Shown here one piece after another: positions 48,001 through 59,643 of a stretch of DNA of 64,000 nucleotides. Position numbers and translations under genes: made by a program. Numbering within the stretch: position 1 is the first letter of the stretch; every line of letters begins with the position of its first letter. Source of the DNA: Parapristionchus giblindavisi (lineage: Eukaryota; Nematoda; Chromadorea; Rhabditida; Diplogasteridae); assembly GCA_943737045.1 (NCBI GenBank), contig CALSFV010000433.1, forward strand, positions 87,617 to 151,616, read 5' to 3'. The notes beneath the pieces are model-generated. The model had not been told where the DNA came from and searched no databases. It worked only from the letters and a program-made list of their open reading frames with translations.

Positions 48001-49234
48001 GAATGGATGTTTGATGATGGCAGAACGAGTGATCATTCCTGCAAGATTAAGAGAAGCAGTCATGAAGGAACTGCATCGTGGTCATCCAGGCATGGTGCGT
48101 ATGAAGGCTCTTGCTCGTTCATATGTATACTGGCCAGGCATCGATCAGAATATCGAGAGCTTAGTAAGATGTTGCGAAGGTTGTGCAAGTGCTGCCAAGA
48201 ATCCTTCCAAGGTCGAGCCTGTCAAATGGCCAGAGACAAGACGACCAATGGAGCGAGTCCATATGGATTTCGCAGGTCCAATGAATGGTCGTTACTACTT
48301 GATCATCGTTGATGTTCACAGTAGATGGCCAGAGGTCGTGTCTATGGAAAGGATTACGGCTGATGCAACCGTCAAAGCATTGAGAGACTTCGTATCACGA
48401 TACGGTAGTCCTGAAACCATTGTGTCGGATAATGGAACTCAGTTCAAATCTGAGAAGATGAGAGCATTCTGTACAGAATACGGTATCAAACACATGTTCT
48501 CGCCACCGTATCATCCACAGAGTAATGGACAAGCTGAACGCTTCGTTGATACGTTCAAGCGGTCTCTGCTGAAGATGAGAGGCGACGGTCCGGAAGCCGA
48601 GAACGTGCAGACGTTCTTGATGATGTACAGATGCACTCCCAACAATCAACTGAAACTGTGTACTCCCGCGGAGATCTTCCTCGGAAGGAAGATGCGATGT
48701 CGTCTCACTCTCATGTCTCCCAGGGAGGGAGAGGAGAGAGTTGTGAATGACAAGGTGACACGAGAGTTCGCCGAAGGAGACACTGTATATTATCGTGATC
48801 GGGATGGTCCGAATCACGAGAAGTGGTCTGAAGCCGTAGTGCTCAGAAAGAAAGGAAACGTGATGTATGAAGTCCAGAGATTGGATGGTAGTCTTGTGAC
48901 TGCTCATACGAATCAGTTGAGGAAGCGATGGACTGAGGATAGTGATCCTCTGAGTGTCTTGCTTGAGAGCTTCAATGTTCCCGCCAACAACGTCGAATGC
49001 AACAACCCGGTCGAGCCCGTCAAGAGCAACGTTCCGTCGTCTGCCGCTGATGCCGCCGCCGTCATTGATGTCGCTGCTGATGCTGTCGTCGTGCCCACGA
49101 ACAATGTGGAGAACAACAAGAAGACTAATCCTGAGCCAACCGTTGATAGATCCGGTTCTACAAGGCCAGCCCGTATTAGACGCCCACCTAATCGTATGAA
49201 TATTTCATCCACTAGTGGCCAATCCTATCAATGA
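45053..49234 (+). CDS. gag-pol: Gag-Pol polyprotein of Ty3/gypsy (Mag/K02A2.6-like) retrotransposon, intact
   Basis: This single 1393-codon frame has no gag/pol frameshift or stop. Order: an N-terminal K/Q/E-rich helical stretch (about 12-45); a capsid-like gag core (about 70-240); CCHC knuckle C285-C298; aspartic protease D346-T-G-S; reverse transcriptase about 480-680 with D570 (TIDFSDAYHQV) and Y630-L-D-D633; RNase H about 770-880 with D779 and T845-D-H-K-P849; integrase zinc finger H1008, H1011, C1041, C1044; integrase core D1072, D1126, E1162 (D,D35E); and an Ala/Val-rich then basic tail ending STRPARIRRPPNR. The ATG at 45053 is the first in the frame after the leader and is shared with copy 1. 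The products would be a Gag shell, protease, reverse transcriptase/RNase H and integrase for cytoplasmic particles and nuclear integration. I see no envelope and no chromodomain. The family is clear; the host assignment to nematodes is inferred from motif wording. Confidence 0.95.
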   Translation: MPGEEVKSEVTMATVMEMFVKMQQDFMSKQEEQNKKNNEILEMLASRETVVVNGEIKSQVTQGPSIDAMEARIVEFDYDAVECTFENWYVRYQDFFEYDAKNLDDGNKVRMLLRHLSVKCNALYRDHKAPEDVMKISFDDTIKALKALFGKKETDFELRVRFFKLSMAMNGSTDVMEFASEVNRLYQKGNLKDIKEDQMKITLFLAGLDLPQLKSIRTQLFNAVSQKADITFKELLERYSSLRALEREVSAVQTNAANMVRGSDDDKGKNRKKPKTERSIANVKCTHCSKNGHTEERCWLKHPEMKPKKKPRKNHSVQVKDCNQIEGNRVYVNVSMDGTQMECQLDTGSDLTLISEVDWKEMKNPKLIPAPCTVSCANGQGMKILGKFRSTMEYCGKKCDAWVHVTPRPIRLVGNDVFFKLDLKRAFSDENDETVIAHIKSGDYAAWVNDVFPEVCEPGLGKYNKSAAKLYLKPGVKPVFRNKRPVPYASQQVCDEEIDRLCDMGVISKVEHSEWAAPFLLVAKKNGAKRLCADFKTGLNDCLEDCTHPLKLPEDIFASLNGGTVFSTIDFSDAYHQVEVDEEAKKLLVINTHRGLYQYRRLPFGVKPAPGIFQSIMDQMLTGMRRAVAYLDDVIVSGRTKEEHDENLTRVLEKVRDSGFRIRPEKCAFGQNEVHFLGFIVNKSGRHPDPKKVCALKEMQVPKDVAQLRSFLGGVNYYGAFVKNMSELRTPLDRLLKKDAKFEWTPVCQRAFENIRNAISADTVLAHYDPNEDIVVAADASQYGIGAVISHRYKDGTERPVMYASKRLNGAEEKYSQIEKEGLALTFALKKFHKYVYGRRFLLQTDHKPLLAIFGSKNGIPVHSANRLLRWAIFMLSYDFKIEYVNTKDFGKADMLSRLMASYTREDEDMVIAHVTLEEDIEEVLRQGVRAMPITVTDIQSSTLNDKILLKVKQYLDEGWPPKPPKDQNMLPYYLKRESISSVNGCLMMAERVIIPARLREAVMKELHRGHPGMVRMKALARSYVYWPGIDQNIESLVRCCEGCASAAKNPSKVEPVKWPETRRPMERVHMDFAGPMNGRYYLIIVDVHSRWPEVVSMERITADATVKALRDFVSRYGSPETIVSDNGTQFKSEKMRAFCTEYGIKHMFSPPYHPQSNGQAERFVDTFKRSLLKMRGDGPEAENVQTFLMMYRCTPNNQLKLCTPAEIFLGRKMRCRLTLMSPREGEERVVNDKVTREFAEGDTVYYRDRDGPNHEKWSEAVVLRKKGNVMYEVQRLDGSLVTAHTNQLRKRWTEDSDPLSVLLESFNVPANNVECNNPVEPVKSNVPSSAADAAAVIDVAADAVVVPTNNVENNKKTNPEPTVDRSGSTRPARIRRPPNRMNISSTSGQSYQ

Positions 49235-49367
49235 TTCGTACTTTCTCTATTATTGATTCATCGTTAATCCTAATGTCATTCCATCACATTATTGATCCTG
49301 TACTATATGATTATGTACATATTATTGTTTGTCAGATATGCCCCTAGTTCATATCTTTGTGCGGAGG

Positions 49368-49593
49368 TGCTATGTCTACTCCCAAGTCTATTAGCATATG
49401 CACTCTAGCTTATACCTTTGCATAATCACATTACCCTATACTATGTTAATGACACGTCATCATAGTTGACGTGTTGTCTAGATTGGTCATTCCAGCCATT
49501 CTTATAGTTTTCTCTCCCATCGCACAGTTGTGCTCTTCTCTCTCCGTTGATAAAGTCTCTTCTATATTATAAGTTGTGTCCAAGAACATAACA
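49368..49593 (+). repeat. 3' LTR of retrotransposon copy 2
   Basis: This is 226 bp, by eye identical to both LTRs of copy 1, and preceded by the same GCGGAGG purine tract. The inverted TGACGTGT pair is at 49452-49474. The following ATATG (49594-49598) is the copied right half of the copy 1 target duplication. No matching left half is present. Confidence 0.95.
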
Positions 49594-51165
49594 ATATGGA
49601 GCCCCTTATATATATGGAGTCCCTTATATATACGGAGCTCCATATATATACGGAGCCCCTTATATATACGGAGCTCCGTATATATATGGAGACCCTTATA
49701 TATACGGAGCTCCATATATATATGGAGCCCCATATATATATGGAGCCCCATATATATACGGAGCTCCGTATATATATGGAGCCCCTTATATATATGGAGC
49801 CCCTTATATATACGGAGCTCCATATATATACGGAGCCCCTTATATATACGGAGCTCCATATATATACGGAGCCCCGTATATATATGGAGTCCCTTATATA
49901 TACGGAGCTCCATATATATATGGAGCCCCTTATATATACGGAGCTCCATATATATACGGAGCCCCGTATATATATGGAGTCCCTTATATATACGGAGCTC
50001 CATATATATACGGAGCCCCGTATATATATGGAGCTCCATTTATATACGGAACCCCTTATATATACGGAGCTCCATATATATATGGAGCCCCTTATATATA
50101 CGGAGCTCCACATATATATGGAGTCCCTTATATATACGGAGCTCCATATATATACGGAGCCCCTTATATATACGGAGCTCCGTATATATATGGAGACCCT
50201 TATATATACGGAGCTCCATATATATATGGAGCCCCATATATATACGGAGCTCCGTATATATATGGAGCCCCTTATATATATGGAGCCCCTTATATATATG
50301 GAGCCCCTTATATATACGGAGCCCCTTATATATATGGAGCCCCTTATATATACGGAGCTCCGTATATATATGGAGCTCCTTATATATACGGAGCTCCATA
50401 TATATACGGAGCCCCTTATATATACGGAGCTCCATATATATACGGAGCCGCTTATATATACGGAGCTCCGTATATATATGGAGCCCCTTATATATACGGA
50501 GCTCCATATATATACGGAGCCCCTTATATATACGGAGCTCCATATATATATGGAGCCCCTTATATATACGGAGCTCCATATATATACGGAGCCCCGTATA
50601 TATATGGAGTCCCTTATATATACGGAGCTCCATATATATACGGAGCCCCGTATATATATGGAGCTCCATTTATATACGGAACCCCTTATATATACGGAGC
50701 TCCATATATATATGGAGCCCCTTATATATACGGAGCTCCACATATATATGGAGTCCCTTATATATACGGAGCTCCATATATATACGGAGCCCCTTATATA
50801 TACGGAGCTCCGTATATATATGGAGACCCTTATATATACGGAGCTCCATATATATATATGGAGCCCCATATATATACGGAGCTCCGTATATATATGGAGC
50901 CCCTTATATATATGGAGCCCCTTATATATACGGAGCTCCATATATATACGGAGCCCCTTATATATACGGAGCTCCATATATATACGGAGCCCCGTATATA
51001 TATGGAGCTCCATTTATATACGGAACCCCTTATATATACGGAGCTCCATATATATATGGAGCCCCTTATATATATGGAGCCCCTTATATATATGGAGTCC
51101 CTTATATATACGGAGCTCCATATATATACGGAGCCCCTTATATATACGGAGCTCCGTATATATAT
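49594..51165. repeat. Satellite B, fourth segment (duplicate of 40461-42032)
   Basis: This is the same 18-bp units in the same order as 40461-42032, offset 9133. I saw no difference in this part. The preservation of every unit variant indicates very recent duplication. Confidence 0.95.
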
Positions 51166-51441
51166 TTACATTTTTACATTATAACAACTTTATTCAGCTA
51201 ATATGGGTCAGCTGGGTCGCCATTAGGGTTCTCCAATGAGCGAATCGTATCTCGTGAGTTGCCCGCATCTGTCCATCTTATCGACTGTCCAGTCGTCTTC
51301 CTCTTAATCCTTCATACGAACTTCACAAAGATCATCGGTTTCTGCTCTAATCTTCACAATGTTGTCATCGAATTGAACTGACCTTCCATCGGCAATTGAG
51401 ACGTTCATCGTTGTCACGAAGATTTGGAGATCCATGGTGTG
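51166..51441 (-). other. Unique 276-bp island, right copy
   Basis: This copy of 42033-42308 carries the same minus-strand ATG frame (51435 to 51304), the same internal TAA, and the same AATAAA near the left end (51194-51189). I saw no differences between the copies. Confidence 0.55.
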
Positions 51442-54400
51442 ATATGGAGTCCCTTATATATACGGAGCTCCATATATATATGGAGCCCCTTATATATACG
51501 GAGCTCCATATATATACGGAGCCCCGTATATATATGGAGTCCCTTATATATACGGAGCTCCATATATATACGGAGCCCCGTATATATATGGAGCTCCATT
51601 TATATACGGAACCCCTTATATATACGGAGCTCCATATATATATGGAGCCCCTTATATATACGGAGCTCCACATATATATGGAGTCCCTTATATATACGGA
51701 GCTCCATATATATACGGAGCCCCTTATATATACGGAGCTCCGTATATATATGGAGACCCTTATATATACGGAGCTCCATATATATATGGAGCCCCATATA
51801 TATACGGAGCTCCGTATATATATGGAGCCCCTTATATATATGGAGCCCCTTATATATATGGAGCCCCTTATATATACGGAGCCCCTTATATATATGGAGC
51901 CCCTTATATATACGGAGCTCCGTATATATATATGGAGCTCCTTATATATACGGAGCTCCATATATATACGGAGCCCCTTATATATACGGAGCTCCATATA
52001 TATATGGAGCCCCTTATATATACGGAGCTCCATATATATACGGAGCCCCGTATATATATGGAGTCCCTTATATATACGGAGCTCCATATATATACGGAGC
52101 CCCGTATATATATGGAGCTCCATTTATATACGGAACCCCTTATATATACGGAGCTCCATATATATATGGAGCCCCTTATATATACGGAGCTCCACATATA
52201 TATGGAGTCCCTTATATATACGGAGCTCCATATATATACGGAGCCCCTTATATATACGGAGCTCCGTATATATATGGAGACCCTTATATATACGGAGCTC
52301 CACATATATATGGAGTCCCTTATATATACGGAGCTCCATATATATACGGAGCCCCTTATATATACGGAGCTCCGTATATATATGGAGACCCTTATATATA
52401 CGGAGCTCCATATATATATATGGAGCCCCATATATATACGGAGCTCCGTATATATATGGAGCCCCTTATATATATGGAGCCCCTTATATATATGGAGTCC
52501 CTTATATATACGGAGCTCCATATATATACGGAGCCCCTTATATATACGGAGCCCCTTATATATATGGAGCCCCTTATATATACGGAGCTCCGTATATATA
52601 TGGAGCTCCTTATATATACGGAGCTCCATATATATACGGAGCCCCTTATATATACGGAGCTCCATATATATACGGAGCCGCTTATATATACGGAGCTCCG
52701 TATATATATGGAGCCCCTTATATATACGGAGCTCCATATATATACGGAGCCCCTTATATATACGGAGCTCCATATATATATGGAGCCCCTTATATATACG
52801 GAGCTCCATATATATACGGAGCCCCGTATATATATGGAGTCCCTTATATATACGGAGCTCCATATATATACGGAGCCCCGTATATATATGGAGCTCCATT
52901 TATATACGGAACCCCTTATATATACGGAGCTCCATATATATATGGAGCCCCTTATATATACGGAGCTCCACATATATATGGAGTCCCTTATATATACGGA
53001 GCTCCATATATATACGGAGCCCCTTATATATACGGAGCTCCGTATATATATGGAGACCCTTATATATACGGAGCTCCATATATATATATGGAGCCCCATA
53101 TATATACGGAGCTCCGTATATATATGGAGCCCCTTATATATATGGAGCCCCTTATATATATGGAGTCCCTTATATATACGGAGCTCCATATATATACGGA
53201 GCCCCTTATATATACGGAGCTCCGTATATATATGGAGACCCTTATATATACGGAGCTCCATATATATATGGAGCCCCATATATATATGGAGCCCCATATA
53301 TATACGGAGCTCCGTATATATATGGAGCCCCTTATATATATGGAGCCCCTTATATATACGGAGCTCCATATATATACGGAGCCCCTTATATATACGGAGC
53401 TCCATATATATACGGAGCGCCGTATATATATGGAGTCCCTTATATATACGGAGCTCCATATATATATGGAGCCCCTTATATATACGGAGCTCCATATATA
53501 TACGGAGCCCCGTATATATATGGAGTCCCTTATATATACGGAGCTCCATATATATACGGAGCCCCGTATATATATGGAGCTCCATTTATATACGGAACCC
53601 CTTATATATACGGAGCTCCATATATATATGGAGCCCCTTATATATACGGAGCTCCACATATATATGGAGTCCCTTATATATACGGAGCTCCATATATATA
53701 CGGAGCCCCTTATATATACGGAGCTCCGTATATATATGGAGACCCTTATATATACGGAGCTCCATATATATATGGAGCCCCATATATATACGGAGCTCCG
53801 TATATATATGGAGCCCCTTATATATATGGAGCCCCTTATATATATGGAGCCCCTTATATATACGGAGCCCCTTATATATATGGAGCCCCTTATATATACG
53901 GAGCTCCATATATATACGGAGCCCCTTATATATACGGAGCTCCATATATATACGGAGCCCCTTATATATACGGAGCTCCGTATATATATGGAGCCCCTTA
54001 TATATACGGAGCTCCATATATATACGGAGCCCCGTATATATATGGAGCTCCATTTATATACGGAACCCCTTATATATACGGAGCTCCATATATATATGGA
54101 ACCCCTTATATATACGGAGCTCCACATATATATGGAGTCCCTTATATATACGGAGCTCCATATATATACGGAGCCCCTTATATATACGGAGCTCCGTATA
54201 TATATGGAGACCCTTATATATACGGAGCTCCATATATATATGGAGCCCCATATATATACGGAGCTCCGTATATATATGGAGCCCCTTATATATATGGAGC
54301 CCCTTATATATATGGAGCCCCTTATATATACGGAGCCCCTTATATATATGGAGCCCCTTATATATACGGAGCTCCGTATATATATGGAGCTCCTTATATA

Positions 54401-55929
54401 TACGGAGCTCCATATATATACGGAGCCCCTTATATATACGGAGCTCCATATATATATGGAGCCCCTTATATATACGGAGCTCCATATATATACGGAGCCC
54501 CGTATATATATGGAGTCCCTTATATATACGGAGCTCCATATATATACGGAGCCCCGTATATATATGGAGCTCCATTTATATACGGAACCCCTTATATATA
54601 CGGAGCTCCATATATATATGGAGCCCCTTATATATACGGAGCTCCACATATATATGGAGTCCCTTATATATACGGAGCTCCATATATATACGGAGCCCCT
54701 TATATATACGGAGCTCCGTATATATATGGAGACCCTTATATATACGGAGCTCCACATATATATGGAGTCCCTTATATATACGGAGCTCCATATATATACG
54801 GAGCCCCTTATATATACGGAGCTCCGTATATATATGGAGACCCTTATATATACGGAGCTCCATATATATATATGGAGCCCCATATATATACGGAGCTCCG
54901 TATATATATGGAGCCCCTTATATATATGGAGCCCCTTATATATATGGAGTCCCTTATATATACGGAGCTCCATATATATACGGAGCCCCTTATATATACG
55001 GAGCCCCTTATATATATGGAGCCCCTTATATATACGGAGCTCCGTATATATATGGAGCTCCTTATATATACGGAGCTCCATATATATACGGAGCCCCTTA
55101 TATATACGGAGCTCCATATATATATACGGAGCCGCTTATATATACGGAGCTCCGTATATATATGGAGCCCCTTATATATACGGAGCTCCATATATATACG
55201 GAGCCCCTTATATATATGGAGCTCCATATATATATGGAGCCCCTTATATATACGGAGCTCCATATATATACGGAGCCCCGTATATATATGGAGTCCCTTA
55301 TATATACGGAGCTCCATATATATACGGAGCTCCATATATATACGGAGCCCCGTATATATATGGAGTCCCTTATATATACGGAGCTCCATATATATACGGA
55401 GCCCCGTATATATATGGAGCTCCATTTATATACGGAACCCCTTATATATACGGAGCTCCATATATATATGGAGCCCCATATATATACGGAGCTCCGTATA
55501 TATATGGAGCCCCTTATATATATGGAGCCCCTTATATATACGGAGCCCCTTATATATACGGAGCTCCGTATATATATGGAGACCCTTATATATACGGAGC
55601 TCCATATATATATGGAGCCCCATATATATATGGAGCCCCATATATATACGGAGCTCCGTATATATATGGAGCCCCTTATATATATGGAGCCCCTTATATA
55701 TACGGAGCTCCATATATATACGGAGCCCCTTATATATACGGAGCTCCATATATATACGGAGCCCCGTATATATATGGAGTCCCTTATATATACGGAGCTC
55801 CATATATATATGGAGCCCCTTATATATACGGAGCTCCATATATATACGGAGCCCCGTATATATATGGAGTCCCTTATATATACGGAGCTCCATATATATA
55901 CGGAGCCCCGTATATATATGGAGCTCCAT

Positions 55930-57647
55930 TTATATACGGAACCCCTTATATATACGGAGCTCCATATATATATGGAGCCCCTTATATATACGGAGCTCCA
56001 CATATATATGGAGTCCCTTATATATACGGAGCTCCATATATATACGGAGCCCCTTATATATACGGAGCTCCGTATATATATGGAGACCCTTATATATACG
56101 GAGCTCCATATATATATGGAGCCCCATATATATACGGAGCTCCGTATATATATGGAGCCCCTTATATATATGGAGCCCCTTATATATATGGAGCCCCTTA
56201 TATATACGGAGCCCCTTATATATATGGAGCCCCTTATATATACGGAGCTCCATATATATACGGAGCCCCTTATATATACGGAGCTCCATATATATACGGA
56301 GCCCCTTATATATACGGAGCTCCGTATATATATGGAGCCCCTTATATATACGGAGCTCCGTATATATATGGAGCCCCTTATATATATGGAGCCCCTTATA
56401 TATACGGGGCTCCATATATATACGGAGCCCCTTATATATATATACGGAGCTCCGTATATATACGGAGCCCCTTATATATACGGAGCTCCATATATATATG
56501 GAGCCCCTTATATATACGGAGCCCCTTATATATACGGAGCTCCGTATATATATATGGAGATCCTTATATATACGGAGCTCCATATATATATGGAGCTCCA
56601 TATATATACGGAGCCCCTTATATATACGGAGCTCCATATATATACGGAGCCGCTTATATATACGGAGCTCCGTATATATATGGAGCCCCTTATATATACG
56701 GAGCTCCATATATATACGGAGCCCCTTATATATACGGAGCTCCATATATATATATGGAGCCCCTTATATATACGGAGCTCCATATATATATGGAGCCCCT
56801 TATATATACGGAGCTCCACATATATATGGAGTCCCTTATATATACGGAGCTCCATATATATATGGAGCCCCATATATATACGGAGCTCCGTATATATATG
56901 GAGCCCCTTATATATATGGAGCCCCTTATATATACGGAGCTCCATATATATACGGAGCCCCTTATATATACGGAGCTCCATATATATATGGAGCCCCGTA
57001 TATATATGGAGTCCCTTATATATACGGAGCTCCATATATATATGGAGCCCCTTATATATACGGAGCTCCATATATATACGGAGCCCCGTATATATATGGA
57101 GTCCCTTATATATACGGAGCTCCATATATATACGGAGCCCCGTATATATATGGAGCTCCATTTATATACGGAACCCCTTATATATACGGAGCTCCATATA
57201 TATATGGAGCCCCTTATATATACGGAGCTCCACATATATATGGAGTCCCTTATATATACGGAGCTCCATATATATACGGAGCCCCTTATATATACGGAGC
57301 TCCGTATATATATGGAGACCCTTATATATACGGAGCTCCATATATATATGGAGCCCCATATATATACGGAGCTCCGTATATATATGGAGCCCCTTATATA
57401 TATGGAGCCCCTTATATATATGGAGCCCCTTATATATACGGAGCCCCTTATATATATGGAGCCCCTTATATATACGGAGCTCCATATATATACGGAGCCC
57501 CTTATATATACGGAGCTCCATATATATACGGAGCCCCTTATATATACGGAGCTCCGTATATATATGGAGCCCCTTATATATACGGAGCTCCGTATATATA
57601 TGGAGCCCCTTATATATATGGAGCCCCTTATATATACGGGGCTCCAT
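55930..57647. repeat. Satellite B local duplication, offset 1232 bp
   Basis: The block 55930-56415 recurs at 57162-57647. The rare CGGGGCTCC at 56405 and 57637 fixes the offset at 1232 bp (68 units plus four TA steps). Both blocks begin at a CCATTTATATACGGAACC marker. Confidence 0.7.
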
Positions 57648-59643
57648 ATATATACGGAGCCCCTTATATATATATACGGAGCTCCGTATATATACGGAGC
57701 CCCTTATATATACGGAGCTCCATATATATATGGAGCCCCTTATATATACGGAGCCCCTTATATATACGGAGCTCCGTATATATATATATGGAGATCCTTA
57801 TATATACGGAGCTCCATATATATATGGAGCTCCATATATATACGGAGCCCCTTATATATACGGAGCTCCATATATATACGGAGCCGCTTATATATACGGA
57901 GCTCCGTATATATATATGGAGATCCTTATATATACGGAGCCCCTTATATATACGGAGCTCCATATATATATGGAGCCCCTTATATATACGGAGCCCCTTA
58001 TATATACGGAGCTCCGTATATATATATGGAGATCCTTATATATACGGAGCCCCTTATATAAACGGAGCTCCATATATATATGGAGCCCCTTATATATACG
58101 GAGCTCCATATATATACGGAGCCCCGTATATATATGGAGCTCCATTTATATACGGAACCCCTTATATATACGGAGCTCCATATATATATGGAGCCCCTTA
58201 TATATACGGAGCTCCACATATATATGGAGTCCCTTATATATACGGAGCTCCATATATATACGGAGCCCCTTATATATACGGAGCTCCGTATATATATGGA
58301 GACCCTTATATATACGGAGCTCCATATATATATATGGAGCCCCATATATATACGGAGCTCCGTATATATATGGAGCCCCTTATATATATGGAGCCCCTTA
58401 TATATACGGAGCTCCATATATATACGGAGCCCCTTATATATACGGAGCTCCATATATATACGGAGCCCCGTATATATATGGAGCTCCATTTATATACGGA
58501 ACCCCTTATATATACGGAGCTCCATATATATATGGAGCCCCTTATATATACGGAGCTCCACATATATATGGAGTCCCTTATATATACGGAGCTCCATATA
58601 TATACGGAGCCCCTTATATATACGGAGCTCCGTATATATATGGAGCCCCGTATATATATGGAGTCCCTTATATATACGGAGCTCCATATATATATGGAGC
58701 CCCTTATATATACGGAGCTCCATATATATACGGAGCCCCGTATATATATGGAGCCCCTTATATATACGGAGCTCCATATATATATGGAGCCCCTTATATA
58801 TACGGAGCTCCACATATATATGGAGTCCCTTATATATACGGAGCTCCATATATATACGGAGCCCCTTATATATACGGAGCCCCGTATATATATGGAGCCC
58901 CTTATATATATGGAGCCCCTTATATATATGGAGCCCCTTATATATACGGAGCTCCATATATATACGGAGCCCCTTATATATACGGAGCTCCGTATATATA
59001 TGGAGACCCTTATATATACGGAGCTCCATATATATACGGAGCCCCTTATATATACGGAGCTCCGTATATATATGGAGCTCCGTATATATACGGAGCTCCG
59101 TATATATATGGAGCCCCTTATATATATGGAGCCCCTTATATATATGGAGCCCCTTATATATACGGAGCTCCATATATATACGGAGCCCCTTATATATACG
59201 GAGCTCCGTATATATATGGAGCCCCTTATATATACGGAGCTCCGTATATATATGGAGACCCTTATATATACGGAGCTCCATATATATACGGAGCCGCTTA
59301 TATATACGGAGCTCCGTATATATATGGAGCCCCTTATATATACGGAGCTCCATATATATACGGAGCCCCTTATATATACGGAGCTCCGTATATATATGGA
59401 GACCCTTATATATACGGAGCTCCATATATATATATGGAGCCCCATATATATACGGAGCTCCGTATATATATGGAGCCGCTTATATATACGGAGCTCCGTA
59501 TATATATGGAGCCCCTTATATATACGGAGCTCCATATATATACGGAGCCCCTTATATATACGGAACCCCTTATATATACGGAGCTCCATATATATATGGA
59601 GCCCCTTATATATACGGAGCCCCGTATATATATGGAGCTCCAT

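Larger units (their letters stand above)
44978..49593 (+). mobile_element. LTR retrotransposon copy 2, lacking 5' LTR, intact gag-pol
   Basis: It matches copy 1 from 35846 to the end of the 3' LTR at about 99.9%. It starts inside the 5' leader, with no 5' LTR and no primer-binding site. The right flank (ATATG, then satellite B and the unique island) is the same as that of copy 1. This shows it arose by segmental duplication, not by a second insertion. It keeps one intact gag-pol frame, the purine tract and the 3' LTR. Without a 5' LTR it has no promoter of its own and cannot complete reverse transcription. It could make protein only if transcribed from the satellite or filler side. Confidence 0.93.
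44978..53002 (+). repeat. Segmental duplication, right copy (core)
   Basis: This is the partner of 35846-43869, in the same orientation, offset 9132-9133 bp. After 53002 the likeness to 43870-44822 continues with satellite units added in this copy. For example, 44039-44506 corresponds to 53586-54053 (offset 9547, which is 23 more units). The unit end at 44822 corresponds to about 54405. Confidence 0.9.

Noticed and set aside
44978..49593. Copy 2 as an independent retrotransposon insertion
   Set aside because: It has no 5' LTR and no left target duplication, and its right flank is the same satellite and island as copy 1 for several kilobases. LTR elements do not normally truncate at the 5' end. 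Duplication explains all of this.
51396..58061. Giant open frame of 2221 codons, and similar frames of 300-1559 codons in satellite B
   Set aside because: The 18-bp unit has no stops in any of six frames, and the frames change identity with each 2-bp TA-tract change. There is no domain, no start context and no frame preference, so they are not genes.
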